DNA of 64,000 nt, from assembly GCF_010211745.1 (NCBI RefSeq), contig NZ_PDWQ01000005.1:186001-250000 (forward strand), given 5' to 3'. This DNA comes from Pseudoxanthomonas kalamensis DSM 18571 (GTDB taxonomy: Bacteria > Pseudomonadota > Gammaproteobacteria > Xanthomonadales > Xanthomonadaceae). The position numbers and the translations under genes were made by a program. This document shows, piece by piece, positions 31,928-41,459 of this stretch. Position 1 is the stretch's first letter. Each line of letters starts with the position of its first letter. The notes below the pieces were generated by a model. That model had not been told where the DNA came from, ran no database searches, and saw nothing but the letters and a program-made list of their open reading frames with translations.

Positions 31928-33403
31928 TCAGGACATCGCCCGCCGCTTGCGCTTGGCCTCGTCCGAACGCATCTGCTGGATGCGCTCGAAATAACCCGGG
32001 TCGATGCCGGTGACGTAGTTGCCGTCGAAGCAGGACGAGTCGAACGTCTTCAGGTCCAGGTTGCCTTCGCGCACGGCCATCTCCAGGTCTTCCAGGTCCT
32101 GGTAAATCAGCCAGTCGCAACCGAGCAGCTTCTCGATCTCCTCGATGCTGCGGCCGTTGGCGACCAACTCGTCGGCCGCCGGCATGTCGATGCCATAGAT
32201 GTTGGGGTGGCGGACCGGCGGCGCAGCACTGGCCAGATAGACCTTGCGCGCACCGGCGTCACGCGCCATCTGCACGATCTGCTGGCTGGTGGTGCCGCGG
32301 ACGATGGAGTCGTCCACCAGCAGCACCACCCGGTTGCGGAATTCCAGATGGATCGGGTTGAGCTTGCGGCGCACCGACTTCACCCGTTCGCCCTGTCCCG
32401 GCATGATGAAGGTGCGGCCGACGTAGCGGTTCTTGACGAAGCCCTCGCGGTATTTCACGCCCAGCACGTTGGAGATTTCCAGTGCCGCGTCGCGCGAAGT
32501 GTCGGGGATCGGGATCACCGTGTCGATGTCGTGGTCCGGGCGCAGGCGCAGGATCTTCTCGCCCAGCTTGATGCCCATGCGCATGCGCGCCTTGTGCACC
32601 GACACGTTGTCGAGCATCGAGTCCGGGCGCGCGAAGTACACGTATTCGAAGATGCACGGCGTGTGCTCCTGCGGCGCCGCGCACTGCTCGGCGAACAGGT
32701 CACCGCGCGCGGTGATCACCAGCGCCTCGCCGGGCTGCACATCGCGCACGCGCTGGAAGCCGAGGATGTCCAGCGCGGTGGATTCGGACGCCACCGCGTA
32801 TTCGGTGTTGCCATCGGCGTGTTCGCGCTTGCCCAGCACCAGCGGACGGATCCCGTGCGGGTCGCGGAACGCCACCAGCCCCAGCCCCAGCACCACGCTG
32901 ACCACCGCATAGCCGCCCTTGCAGCGGCGGTGCACGCCGGCCACCGCGCGCATCACTGCCTCCGGGGTCAGCATGCGCTGCGCGTCCAGTTCGTAGGCGA
33001 ACACGTTCAGTAGCACTTCGCTGTCCGAGTCGGTGTTGATGTTGCGGCGATCGGCCTCGAACACCTGCTGGCGCAGCGCCTCGGTGTTGATCAGGTTGCC
33101 GTTATGGGCCAGGGCAATGCCGTAGGGCGAATTGACGTAGAACGGCTGCGCCTCGTCCATGCCTTCGGAGCCGGCGGTCGGATAGCGGCAATGGCCGATG
33201 CCGACCCGGCCCTCCAGCACGCTCATCGTCTTGGCGTCGAACACGTCGCGCGCCAGCCCGTTGCCCTTGTGCACCCGCAGCCGGGTGCCGTCGGCGGTGG
33301 CGATACCGGCCGCGTCCTGTCCTCGATGCTGCAGCACGGTCAGGCCGTCGTACAGCAGGCCTGCGACATTCTGGTTGCCGACGATGCCGACGATGCCGCA
33401 CAT
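31928..33403 (-). CDS. purF: amidophosphoribosyltransferase
   Basis: First enzyme of purine synthesis, 491 aa, transferring glutamine amide to [13 protein letters not shown] at the start gives the N-terminal nucleophile Cys2 after Met removal. The PRPP-binding motif is [15 protein letters not shown] (about 362-376). It contains no long propeptide, as in E. coli PurF. The start at 33403 is set by Cys2. It is last of the conserved folC-dedD-cvpA-purF order, 25 bp after cvpA. Confidence 0.97.
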   Translation of the reverse strand: MCGIVGIVGNQNVAGLLYDGLTVLQHRGQDAAGIATADGTRLRVHKGNGLARDVFDAKTMSVLEGRVGIGHCRYPTAGSEGMDEAQPFYVNSPYGIALAHNGNLINTEALRQQVFEADRRNINTDSDSEVLLNVFAYELDAQRMLTPEAVMRAVAGVHRRCKGGYAVVSVVLGLGLVAFRDPHGIRPLVLGKREHADGNTEYAVASESTALDILGFQRVRDVQPGEALVITARGDLFAEQCAAPQEHTPCIFEYVYFARPDSMLDNVSVHKARMRMGIKLGEKILRLRPDHDIDTVIPIPDTSRDAALEISNVLGVKYREGFVKNRYVGRTFIMPGQGERVKSVRRKLNPIHLEFRNRVVLLVDDSIVRGTTSQQIVQMARDAGARKVYLASAAPPVRHPNIYGIDMPAADELVANGRSIEEIEKLLGCDWLIYQDLEDLEMAVREGNLDLKTFDSSCFDGNYVTGIDPGYFERIQQMRSDEAKRKRRAMS

Positions 33404-33428
33404 GGGCGTTCTCCAATGCGATGGCGCT

Positions 33429-34022
33429 TCACTCGTCGGAAGCGGTTCGGGGCTGGGAATCTTGCGGGACGCCTTCGTCCAGCGGCACTGGCAACCTGTC
33501 TTGGCCGCCATTATCGCCGTTCGGCGCCGCATTGCCAAAATCGACCTGCTGCGCCGCCCAGTCCGGCAGCCAGCCGCGCAGCCATTCGGCCCCCGGCAGC
33601 AAGGTCCGCACCACCGCCGATTGCCGCCACGAAGGCTCCTGCGGCATGCCGGTGAAGCCCAGCAGCAGCAGCAGGCAGCAGGCGATGAAGCCGCCGCGCA
33701 GCAGGCCCAGGCCGAGCCCCAGCACCCGGTCCAGCCCGGACAGGCCGATCGACTTGACCAGCTTGCGCACGATCCAGCCGACCAGACCCACGCACAGCAT
33801 CACCACGACAAAGCTCAGCGCGTAGCCGCCCAGCAGTTCGGAGGCGTTCGGGGTGCCGTCGTCGGCCAGCCACCAGGCGACTTCGGCGCCGAAGCCGAAC
33901 GCGGCCCAGCCGGCCAGCAGCCAGGCAGCGATCGAGGCCAGTACGCCGATGAAGCCGCGCATCAGGCCGAACAGCGCCGAGAGTCCGATGATCGCCAGCA
34001 GGCTGAGGTCGGTGATGCCCAT
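33429..34022 (-). CDS. cvpA: CvpA family membrane protein
   Basis: Inner-membrane protein of 197 aa with four hydrophobic helices in the first 130 residues ([29 protein letters not shown] and [17 protein letters not shown] among them) and a soluble C-terminus. CvpA was named for colicin V production and contributes to envelope integrity; the mechanism is unknown. The position between the SPOR gene (11 bp) and purF (25 bp) is the conserved arrangement across gammaproteobacteria. Confidence 0.9.
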   Translation of the reverse strand: MGITDLSLLAIIGLSALFGLMRGFIGVLASIAAWLLAGWAAFGFGAEVAWWLADDGTPNASELLGGYALSFVVVMLCVGLVGWIVRKLVKSIGLSGLDRVLGLGLGLLRGGFIACCLLLLLGFTGMPQEPSWRQSAVVRTLLPGAEWLRGWLPDWAAQQVDFGNAAPNGDNGGQDRLPVPLDEGVPQDSQPRTASDE

Positions 34023-34033
34023 CGGCCGCGGGA

Positions 34034-34966
34034 CTACGGGTGCGACCGCACCATGCCGGCGATGCCGGTCTTGGCCGCGATCTGCGCCTTCAGCTTCTCC
34101 GCTTCGTCACGACTGGCGACCGGGCCGACGCGCACGCGCTGCAGGGTGCCCTTGTCGGTGCGCACCGGTTCGACGAAGGCGCTGAAGCCGGCACCGCGCA
34201 CGCGGTCGCGCAGGGCATTGGCGTCGCTGGCGCTGGCGAAGGCGCCCAGTTGCACGGCAAAACCGACCGTGGCCGTCGATCTGGCAGGTTCCGGTGCCGG
34301 CTTCGGCGGCGCAGCGGTGGCCGGAGCCGCAGCAGCCGGCTTGGGCGGCTCGGATTTGACGGCCGGGGCCTCGGTCGCGGCGACCGCGACCTGCGGCGAG
34401 GCCGGCGGCGATTCGGGCTCGGCATCCAGCGCAATGACCTGGGCGTTGACGTCGCTGCGCACCTTGACCGCCTGCAGGCGCACCACCTCGGCTTCGGCAC
34501 GGTCGGCATAGGGTCCGATCCGGACCCGGTACACGGTCTTGCCGTTCAGCGTATCGGCAACCCGAAAGCCCGGCAGTTGCGATTGCTTCAACCGCGCCAC
34601 CACCGCGTCGGCGTCGGACGTGGTGGCGTAGGCGCCGAAACTGACCGCATAGTCGCCGGCGGCCGTGGCCGCCGGCAGCATCGGCGCCTGCGCGCCGGGC
34701 GTCGCGACCGCGTCAGTGGCCGGCGTCGCCGTCACCGTGGCCGGTGCGCTCGGGTCCAGCCCCACCGCGCCGCCCTGCGGTAGTTCGCCGACCGGTCCCA
34801 GCGGGATTTCCACGAAATCGTCGGCCGGCGCATCCGGCACCCGCATCGACACGTCGGAAACGCCGCTGTCCGGCGCCGGCCCCTTGATCAGCATCGGCAG
34901 GAAGATCACGGCCAGCGCGATCAGGACGACGGCGCCGATCAGGCGTTGCTTCAGGGATGAGTCCAT
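34034..34966 (-). CDS. DedD-like protein with two SPOR domains
   Basis: Bitopic inner-membrane protein of 310 aa. A short cytoplasmic N-terminus and one helix (about 9-25, LIGAVVLIALAVIFLPM) precede a Pro/Ala-rich periplasmic stretch. It then has two SPOR domains, about 104-180 (AVSFGAYATTSDADAVVARL...YRVRIGPY) and about 233-310 (FAVQLGAFASASDANALRDRV...RVRVGPV). SPOR domains bind denuded glycan at the septum. E. coli DedD has one such domain; here it is duplicated. Gene order supports the DedD assignment. Confidence 0.85.
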   Translation of the reverse strand: MDSSLKQRLIGAVVLIALAVIFLPMLIKGPAPDSGVSDVSMRVPDAPADDFVEIPLGPVGELPQGGAVGLDPSAPATVTATPATDAVATPGAQAPMLPAATAAGDYAVSFGAYATTSDADAVVARLKQSQLPGFRVADTLNGKTVYRVRIGPYADRAEAEVVRLQAVKVRSDVNAQVIALDAEPESPPASPQVAVAATEAPAVKSEPPKPAAAAPATAAPPKPAPEPARSTATVGFAVQLGAFASASDANALRDRVRGAGFSAFVEPVRTDKGTLQRVRVGPVASRDEAEKLKAQIAAKTGIAGMVRSHP

Positions 34967-35028
34967 TGAAACCGGGGGATGCGGCGAAAGGCCATCGGAT
35001 TATACGGCCCGCTTCGCCACGCTCGCCG

Positions 35029-36297
35029 TCACTGGCCTGAATGCAGGAACGTCAGCGCCTCGGCCGCGGTATGGAAGGATCCCAGCACCAGGAGGCGGTC
35101 GCCGGCAGACGCCGCCCGCAAGGCCGCCTGCACGGCCTGCGCCACCGTCGCATGGGGTTCGCCGTTGCCGGCCGCCGTACCGGCCAACTGCGCCGCCAGC
35201 GCCTGCACGTCCTGTCCGCGTCCGTCCTGCCCCTCCAGTCCGGCCAGGAACCAGCGGGCGATCCTGCCTTCAAGCGCCGCGACCACGCCGGCCACGTCCT
35301 TGTCGGCCAAGGCGGCCAACACCGCCAGGTTGGTGGCTACTGGCGGCTGCAAATCCAGCCATTGCGCCAGCGCGGCGGCGGCCTGCGGGTTGTGACCGAC
35401 ATCGACGACCACCTCGACCCCATCGCGACGGAAGCGCTGCAGGCGCGCCGGTACCCGTGCCGCAGCCACGCCTTCGGCGAAGGCGGAAAGCGGGATATCG
35501 GCATCCAGCGCACGCAACGCCGCAATCGCGGTGGCCGCGTTAGCGCGCTGCACCGGCGCTTCCAGCGCCAGGTTCGGCAACGTCATTTCGAAACCGATCT
35601 CGCGCCAGCGCCAGTGACCGGCATCGACCGCCTCGTGGAAGAAATCGCTGCCGGCGCGGATCGCGCTGGCGCCGATCGCATAGGCATGCCGCAACACGCT
35701 GGACGGCGGGTCGTCTTCGCCCAGCACCAGCGGCTTCCAGGCGCGGGCGATGCCGGACTTCTCGCGTCCGATCGTCTCGCGGTCCGCGCCCAGCCAGCCG
35801 ACGTGGTCGATATCGACGGTGACGATCACCGCCGCGTCCGGATCGACCAGGTTGACCGCATCCAGACGTCCGCCCAGCCCCACTTCCAGCACCGCCAGAT
35901 CCAGCGCCGACTGTTCGAACAGCCACAGCGCCGCCAATGTGCCGAATTCGAAATAGGTCAGCGGCGTATCGCCACGCGCGGCGTCCACCGCCTCGAAGGC
36001 GCGGACCAGCGCATCGTCGTCCGCGTCGCTGCCGTCGATGCGTACCCGCTCGTTGTAGCGCAGCAGGTGCGGCGAGGTATAGGCACCGACCTTCCAGCCT
36101 GCCGCGCGCGCGATGGCCTCGACGAAGGCCACGGTAGAGCCCTTGCCGTTGGTGCCGCCGATGGTGACGACATGCTTCGCGGGCTTGCCGAGGCCAAGCC
36201 GCGTGGCGACTTCGCGCACGCGCTCCAGCCCCATCTCGATGGCGCGGGGATGCTGGCGCTCGATATGGTCGAGCCAGTCCTGCAGATTCCGGCTCAT
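35029..36297 (-). CDS. folC: bifunctional dihydrofolate/folylpolyglutamate synthase
   Basis: ATP-dependent ligase of 422 aa that adds glutamate to dihydropteroate and to folates. The P-loop is IGGTNGKGST (46-55), and YTSPHLLRYNERVRI is the conserved Omega-loop region. The C-terminal domain has DVGHNPQAAAAL, typical of Mur-ligase relatives. It overlaps no neighbour; the phosphatase upstream ends 16 bp before its start and the SPOR gene begins 62 bp after its stop. Confidence 0.95.
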   Translation of the reverse strand: MSRNLQDWLDHIERQHPRAIEMGLERVREVATRLGLGKPAKHVVTIGGTNGKGSTVAFVEAIARAAGWKVGAYTSPHLLRYNERVRIDGSDADDDALVRAFEAVDAARGDTPLTYFEFGTLAALWLFEQSALDLAVLEVGLGGRLDAVNLVDPDAAVIVTVDIDHVGWLGADRETIGREKSGIARAWKPLVLGEDDPPSSVLRHAYAIGASAIRAGSDFFHEAVDAGHWRWREIGFEMTLPNLALEAPVQRANAATAIAALRALDADIPLSAFAEGVAAARVPARLQRFRRDGVEVVVDVGHNPQAAAALAQWLDLQPPVATNLAVLAALADKDVAGVVAALEGRIARWFLAGLEGQDGRGQDVQALAAQLAGTAAGNGEPHATVAQAVQAALRAASAGDRLLVLGSFHTAAEALTFLHSGQ

Positions 36298-36313
36298 GCA
36301 GCGTGCGTTCCGC

Positions 36314-36958
36314 TCAGAGCGCCCGGTGCTTGGCCTCGCCGAAGAACGGCGTGTGGTGGGCGCAATCGTTCAGCCGCACCACTTCCAGCGCTTCGACCGA
36401 CGGGCCTTCCAGCAGGTTCAGCGTGGTCGGGGCCTGACGGAAACTCCACAGGCGGGCGATCGGCAGACCGAGAATGCGGCACAGGATGACCCGGTTGACC
36501 GCATCGTGCGCGACCAGCAGCAGGGTGTCGTCGTCGCCCAGGTCCTCGCAGGCGCGCGCCAGTCCGCGCCAGGAACGGTCCAGCACCTGCCGCAGCGATT
36601 CGCCGCCGGGCATCATCACCGTCTCCGGCTCCTCGCGCCAGGCGCGCAGGCGGGCCGGATCCTTGTCGTTGATCTCGCTGGCCAGCAACCCTTCCCACTC
36701 GCCATGGGCGATTTCCTGCAGATCGATGTCCTGGGTCAGCATCTCCGCGCGCGCCGATCCAAGCGCCAGTTGCGCGGTGCGCGTGGCGCGCGACAGCGGC
36801 GACGCCACCGCGCGGGTGATCCCGACCTCGGCCAGGCGCGTGCCCAGCGCCTGCGCCTGGGCCTCGCCCACGGGGGAAAGCGGGATGTCGATCTGGCCCT
36901 GGTAGCGGCCTTCGGCGTTCCACGGCGTTTCGCCGTGACGGGCAAGCAGGATGCGCAT
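36314..36958 (-). CDS. histidine phosphatase family protein (GpmB/CobC-like)
   Basis: Phosphoglycerate-mutase-fold phosphatase of 214 aa. The catalytic phospho-His is His8 in LLARHGETPWN, and the second catalytic His is His151 in LLLVAHDAVNR; Arg57 or Arg60 in SPLSRATRTAQ and Glu89 in HGEWEG complete the pocket. The substrate is unknown: alpha-ribazole phosphatase, a PGM-like or a broad phosphatase are all possible, and no cobalamin genes are near. It precedes folC by 16 bp and probably shares its transcript. Confidence 0.85.
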   Translation of the reverse strand: MRILLARHGETPWNAEGRYQGQIDIPLSPVGEAQAQALGTRLAEVGITRAVASPLSRATRTAQLALGSARAEMLTQDIDLQEIAHGEWEGLLASEINDKDPARLRAWREEPETVMMPGGESLRQVLDRSWRGLARACEDLGDDDTLLLVAHDAVNRVILCRILGLPIARLWSFRQAPTTLNLLEGPSVEALEVVRLNDCAHHTPFFGEAKHRAL

Positions 36959-37011
36959 GCGTGGATTCCGGTAGGGGTACGACCGCCACCGTCCGGAGCG
37001 CCGAAACGGAA

Positions 37012-37038
37012 GCGGGAGCGGATGATACCCGCTCCCGC
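37012..37038 (-). terminator. hairpin 3' of the S46 peptidase gene
   Basis: GCGGGAGCGG-atgatac-CCGCTCCCGC: a perfect 10-bp stem 37 bp beyond the peptidase stop. Only a few scattered T residues follow on the minus strand. Confidence 0.5.
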
Positions 37039-37074
37039 CTGTTCCCGACCCGGAACCTGCCGCGTCGAACCAGC

Positions 37075-39243
37075 TCAGTCGTCCAGACCGGCTTCCTTCA
37101 GCAACTGCGGCGCGGGTGCAACTTCCTGCATGATCCAGCGCAGGTAGCGCCCGTCGACGGCGATCATGCGGGTCATCGCCGAATCGAACACCCAGTTGCT
37201 GCTGACCGATTCCCAGTTGCCGTCAAAGGCCAGTCCGACCAGCCTGCCGTGCGCATCCAGCACCGGCGAACCGGAGTTGCCGCCGGTGATGTCCAGATCG
37301 GACAGGAAATCCACCGGCACGCTGCCCAGGCGCTCGTCCTCCAGCCCGCCATAGCGCTTGGCCGCGACCGCCTCCAGCAAGGCCTTCGGCGAATCGAACG
37401 GATCCTCGCCGGTCTCCTTGGCGGCCACGCCTTGCAGCGTGGTGAACGGGGTGTATTCGACGCCGTCCTTCGGCGAATAGCCCTTCACGTTGCCGAAGGT
37501 GATCCGCAGCGAACCGTTGGCGTCCGGATACACGTACTCGCCCTGGCTCTTCTTGTAGTCGGCCAGCGCTTGCAGGTAGACCGGGCGGTACTTGAGCTGT
37601 TCGCCGGTCTCGGCCTTGTCGTGCTTCTCGATCTCCAGCAAGGCCGGCATCACCGCCACGGCGTAGCGGATCGCCGGATCGTCGCTGCCTTCGAACGCGG
37701 CGCGGTCGGCCTGCAGCCACTTCAGGCGCTCGTCGGTACCGCCGAGCCCGGTGGCGGCAAGCCTCTCGACCGCAGCCTGCACCGCCGCCGCATCGTCCTT
37801 GCCCAGCCAGGCGTCGATCGCCTCGATGCGCTGGCCGGCCGGCAACTTGACGTACTGGTCCAGCCAGTAGCGCTGCAACTGCGCGTCCATCGCCGGCACG
37901 TAACGCCGCTCCATCTGTTTCATCGAGCCCTCGATACCGGGGATGTCGCGCTCCTGATAGCCGGATTCGCGCTCGGCGTCGGGCTTGGCGCGCTCGATCG
38001 ACAGGCGGTACAGGCTCACCGCCGCGCCGAGCACTCCGGTGCGATTGAGCTGGCGCAGCACCAGGTCGCGCTGCTGGGTGGCCTTGCCCTGTTCGACCAG
38101 GCCGACCAGGGCATCGTGCGCCTGCAAGGCCGGCTTGCCGGCGACGCCCTGCCGCTTCAGCCAGTCCAGCACCGCGGTTTCCTCGGCGCGCTTCTGCCCT
38201 TCGGCATCAATGCGCGCGAACCCTTCCAGCTGCCCGCGATAGTTCTTGCTGGTGTTGTTCCAGCCGGCCATGGTGCTGGCGTACTTCACCCGGATGTCGG
38301 GATCCTGCTTGCCGGCGGCCTCGACCAGCGCGATCAGGTTTTCGTAATGTGCGGCGACCGTCGGATAGGCCCATTGCGCGGTGTTCTCGAACTCGGAGAC
38401 CAGCGCATAGCGGTTGGTGCGGCCGGGGTAGCCGGCCACCATCACGAAGTCGCCCGCGCCCAGCGGCTGATCGGCGAATTTCAGCCAGTGCTTCGGCTTG
38501 TACGGCACGTTGTCCTTCGAATACGGCGCCGGCTTGCCGTCCTTGCCGACGTAGACGCGCAGGAACGAGAAATCGCCGGTGTGCCGCGGCCACATCCAGT
38601 TGTCGATGTCGCCGCCGAACTTGCCGACGCTGCCCGGCGGCGCGTAAACCAGACGCACGTCCTTGATTTCCAGGTTGCGGAACAGCCGGTAGGTGTTGCC
38701 GCCGGAAAAGCTGTACAGACGGCAGCGGTAACCGGCTTCGGCTTCGCAATCGGCAATCCGCTGCTTCTGGAACGATTCCAGCGCCTGCGTGCGGGCCAGC
38801 GCATCCTCGCCAGCCGCGGCAATCGCGGCCTTGGCATCGACGGTCACGTCGGTGATCCGGTCGAGCACGTACACGCGCCCATTCGGGCCGGCGCTGAGCT
38901 CATCGCCCGGCTTGGGCGCATTGAAACCATCGACGATCAGGTTGCGCTGCGCGGTCGAGTTCAGCTGGATGGCGCCGTAGGCGCAGTGGTGGTTGGTGAC
39001 CACCAGGCCGTCCGGCGAAACGAAGCTCGCCGTGCAGAAGCCCAGCGACACCACTGCTCCCATCGGTTCGCCGGACAGGTCGGCCAGCTGTTCCGGCGAC
39101 AGTTTCAGGCCGGCCTGCTCCAGCGGGCCGGCGATTTCCGGCAACTGCTGCGGAACCCACATGCCCTCTCCGGCCAGGACCGAGGGCGCAACGGACAGGG
39201 AAAACGGAACGGCCATCGCCGCGACCAATCGCACAAAACGCAT
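37075..39243 (-). CDS. S46 dipeptidyl-peptidase (DAP BII / DPP7 type)
   Basis: Periplasmic serine exopeptidase of 722 aa that cuts N-terminal dipeptides. Signal peptide about 1-24. The catalytic triad falls at the same numbers as in dipeptidyl aminopeptidase BII of Pseudoxanthomonas mexicana: His86 (TNHHCAYG), Asp224 (PRHTGDFSF) and Ser657 (TGGNSGSPV). Asn215/Trp216 in GDIDNWMWP bind the N-terminus. The S1-defining residue is Gly675 (AFDGNWES), which marks the DPP7-like enzymes that prefer hydrophobic P1; DPP11 has Arg there. Its own upstream region is AT-richer than the surroundings. Confidence 0.95.
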   Translation of the reverse strand: MRFVRLVAAMAVPFSLSVAPSVLAGEGMWVPQQLPEIAGPLEQAGLKLSPEQLADLSGEPMGAVVSLGFCTASFVSPDGLVVTNHHCAYGAIQLNSTAQRNLIVDGFNAPKPGDELSAGPNGRVYVLDRITDVTVDAKAAIAAAGEDALARTQALESFQKQRIADCEAEAGYRCRLYSFSGGNTYRLFRNLEIKDVRLVYAPPGSVGKFGGDIDNWMWPRHTGDFSFLRVYVGKDGKPAPYSKDNVPYKPKHWLKFADQPLGAGDFVMVAGYPGRTNRYALVSEFENTAQWAYPTVAAHYENLIALVEAAGKQDPDIRVKYASTMAGWNNTSKNYRGQLEGFARIDAEGQKRAEETAVLDWLKRQGVAGKPALQAHDALVGLVEQGKATQQRDLVLRQLNRTGVLGAAVSLYRLSIERAKPDAERESGYQERDIPGIEGSMKQMERRYVPAMDAQLQRYWLDQYVKLPAGQRIEAIDAWLGKDDAAAVQAAVERLAATGLGGTDERLKWLQADRAAFEGSDDPAIRYAVAVMPALLEIEKHDKAETGEQLKYRPVYLQALADYKKSQGEYVYPDANGSLRITFGNVKGYSPKDGVEYTPFTTLQGVAAKETGEDPFDSPKALLEAVAAKRYGGLEDERLGSVPVDFLSDLDITGGNSGSPVLDAHGRLVGLAFDGNWESVSSNWVFDSAMTRMIAVDGRYLRWIMQEVAPAPQLLKEAGLDD

Positions 39244-39357
39244 GGAAACCCCTTGATGGACAATACGTTACGTTACATTGTAACAAGCACGACACGCACG
39301 TGCCCGTGCCATTGGGCCTACTCCCCTCTCACGGGGAGGGTTGGAAACGCTGGCGCT

Positions 39358-39363
39358 TATAAT
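39358..39363 (+). promoter_or_regulatory. promoter -10 of tdh
   Basis: A perfect TATAAT about 33 bp before the tdh ATG; the expected transcription start is near 39370. No good -35 box at 17 bp. Confidence 0.5.
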
Positions 39364-39395
39364 TCGCGCCTTCCCGAATACCGCAGGCCACGCCG

Positions 39396-40430
39396 ATGGC
39401 GCAAACGATGAAAGCTCTGGTCAAGCGCGAAGCCGCCAAGGGCATCTGGATGGAGGAGGTGCCAGTACCGGTGCCGGGCGCCAACGAGGTGCTGATCAAG
39501 CTGGAGAAGACCGCGATCTGCGGTACCGACCTGCACATCTACCTGTGGGACGAATGGAGCCAGCGCACGATCCGCCCAGGCTTGGTGATCGGCCACGAGT
39601 TCGTCGGCCGCATCGTCGAACTCGGGCCCGGCGTCGGCGGCTACCGCATCGGCCAGCGCGTGTCGGCGGAAGGCCACATCGTCTGCGGGCATTGCCGCAA
39701 CTGCCGTGCCGGCCGCCAGCACCTGTGCCCCAACACCATCGGCATCGGCGTCAACCGCGACGGTGCGTTCGCCGAGTACCTGGTGATGCCGGCCAGCAAC
39801 CTGTGGCCGATCCCGGACCAGATCCCGTCCGAACTGGCGGCCTTCTTCGACCCGTTCGGCAACGCCGCGCACTGCGCACTGGAATTCGACGTGATCGGCG
39901 AGGACGTGCTGATCACCGGCGCCGGCCCGATCGGCGTGATCGCCGCGGGCATCTGCAAGCACATCGGCGCCCGCAACGTGGTGGTCACTGACGTCAACGA
40001 CTACCGACTGAAGCTGGCCGCCGACATGGGTGCCACCCGGGTGGTCAACGTAGCCGACACCTCGCTGAAGGACGTGATGGCTGACCTGCATATGGAAGGC
40101 TTCGACGTCGGCCTGGAGATGAGCGGCAACCCGCGCGCCTTCAACGACATGCTCGACTGCATGTACCACGGCGGCAAGATCGCCCTGCTCGGCCTGCTGC
40201 CGAAAGGCGCCGGCGTGGACTGGGACCGGATCATCTTCAAGGGCCTGACCGTGCAAGGCATCTATGGCCGCAAGATGTACGAGACCTGGTACAAGATGAC
40301 CCAGCTGGTGCTGTCCGGATTCCCGCTGGGCAAGGTGCTGACCCATCAGTTGCACATCGACGATTTCCAGAAGGGTTTCGATCTGATGGAAAGCGGCCGC
40401 GCCGGCAAGGTCGTGCTGAGCTGGAACTGA
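39396..40430 (+). CDS. tdh: L-threonine 3-dehydrogenase
   Basis: Zinc medium-chain dehydrogenase of 344 aa that oxidises threonine to 2-amino-3-ketobutyrate with NAD+. Catalytic zinc ligands are Cys42 (CGTD), His67 and Glu68 (GHEFVG). The structural zinc is held by Cys97, Cys100, Cys103 and Cys111 ([15 protein letters not shown]). The Rossmann motif is [14 protein letters not shown]. Its partner kbl is 2.4 kb downstream on the same strand, separated by two porin genes on the other strand, unlike the usual adjacent pair. Confidence 0.96.
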   Translation: MAQTMKALVKREAAKGIWMEEVPVPVPGANEVLIKLEKTAICGTDLHIYLWDEWSQRTIRPGLVIGHEFVGRIVELGPGVGGYRIGQRVSAEGHIVCGHCRNCRAGRQHLCPNTIGIGVNRDGAFAEYLVMPASNLWPIPDQIPSELAAFFDPFGNAAHCALEFDVIGEDVLITGAGPIGVIAAGICKHIGARNVVVTDVNDYRLKLAADMGATRVVNVADTSLKDVMADLHMEGFDVGLEMSGNPRAFNDMLDCMYHGGKIALLGLLPKGAGVDWDRIIFKGLTVQGIYGRKMYETWYKMTQLVLSGFPLGKVLTHQLHIDDFQKGFDLMESGRAGKVVLSWN

Positions 40431-40445
40431 AACCAATCCTGCAAT

Positions 40446-40474
40446 GAAGAAAGGCGCCAACATGGCGCCCTTCT
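40446..40474 (+). terminator. terminator after tdh
   Basis: GAAGAAAGGCGCC-aacat-GGCGCCCTTCTC followed by a short T-containing stretch (AATTT). It lies between convergent tdh and the TorF-type porin gene. Confidence 0.65.
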
Positions 40475-40496
40475 CAATTTGCCCGATCTAGAGTGC

Positions 40497-41189
40497 TTAC
40501 GGGCCCGAAACGGAAATGGCGAACACGATTCGGCTGTCGGCCATCGGGTCATCGTCGACATCGGTGTCGTAGTAGGTCAAGCTCAACGAAGCAGGTCCGA
40601 CATCCTTGCTCAGGCCCAGCGACCAATCGGTGTAGTCTTCACCGAAATCGTCGTCAAACATGCTGCGACCGGCACTGGCAGACAGGCCGAAGTCACCCGG
40701 CAGGCTCCACTCGCCGCCCACCGCTGCGTATATGGCATCGGTCTTGCTGTTCACGAAATTGTCCGTATACGCAAGAGTCAGGCTGTAATTCTCGTAGAAG
40801 GTACCCGTGGCGATCAGTTCACCGAAGTCGCCGGTAATCTCGTCTCCCGGATAGCTGTAGTAGTTGTACATGATGTCGAAATTGACATTTTCATTGATGT
40901 CGGTGTTGTAGCCGACGTAGTAGTCGTTCTCCCAGTCGCCGGCGCCGCCGAAATTGACGTTGGAGGCCCAAGCGCCGACATAGATTCCGACCGGCGTGGT
41001 ATAGGACAGCCCCGCCTGGATGGCCGGATCCTCTCCGGTCTGGCTGTAACCACGCCAGACGTAATCGCTGGTCAGCGCCAGATCCCAAGCCCAAGGCGAA
41101 GATTCTTCTTCGGCATCCTGTGCAAACGAGATCATCGGCATTGCGGCCAATACGGCGGCGAGGGCGAAACTGAGCTTGGCGTGCTTCAT
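40497..41189 (-). CDS. TorF family putative outer-membrane porin
   Basis: Outer-membrane beta-barrel protein of 230 aa. Signal peptide about 1-23 (FALAAVLAAMPMISFAQDA). The mature chain starts with W-A-W-D-L-A-L-T-S-D-Y-V-W-R-G, the TorF-family opening strand, and it continues with alternating aromatic strands to a C-terminal strand IVFAISVSGP. The function is uncertain; relatives are annotated as porin-like. AGGAGG lies 8 nt before the ATG at 41189. Base composition around it is lower in GC than the window average. Confidence 0.85.
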   Translation of the reverse strand: MKHAKLSFALAAVLAAMPMISFAQDAEEESSPWAWDLALTSDYVWRGYSQTGEDPAIQAGLSYTTPVGIYVGAWASNVNFGGAGDWENDYYVGYNTDINENVNFDIMYNYYSYPGDEITGDFGELIATGTFYENYSLTLAYTDNFVNSKTDAIYAAVGGEWSLPGDFGLSASAGRSMFDDDFGEDYTDWSLGLSKDVGPASLSLTYYDTDVDDDPMADSRIVFAISVSGP

Positions 41190-41296
41190 CCGGCTTTCCT
41201 CCTGGTGGGGGGTGTCTGACTGGGCTTGCGTCAACCGGCGGCTTCGTCTGTTTGTAGCAAAACGATAACCGCAAGTTCACGATTTTTTAACCCAAC

Positions 41297-41317
41297 CGAT
41301 ATTGCGGTGCAATATCG
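41297..41317. promoter_or_regulatory. palindrome upstream of the TorF porin gene
   Basis: CGATATTGC-ggt-GCAATATCG, a perfect 9-bp inverted repeat, about 108 bp before the TorF start in an AT-rich 270-bp gap between the two porin genes. It is a candidate operator; no regulator can be named. Confidence 0.45.
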
Positions 41318-41459
41318 CGGGACGTCAAGTGCTGACGGAAACTTTTTTCATGGCTTGTTGCCAATGCTTCACGTGTAATGGCCAAAACCGCACTGCACTT
41401 CCAGGAAATCCATATTTCCAGACACTTCTGGTTGCAATGGAAACCAATGCTGCGGACTC

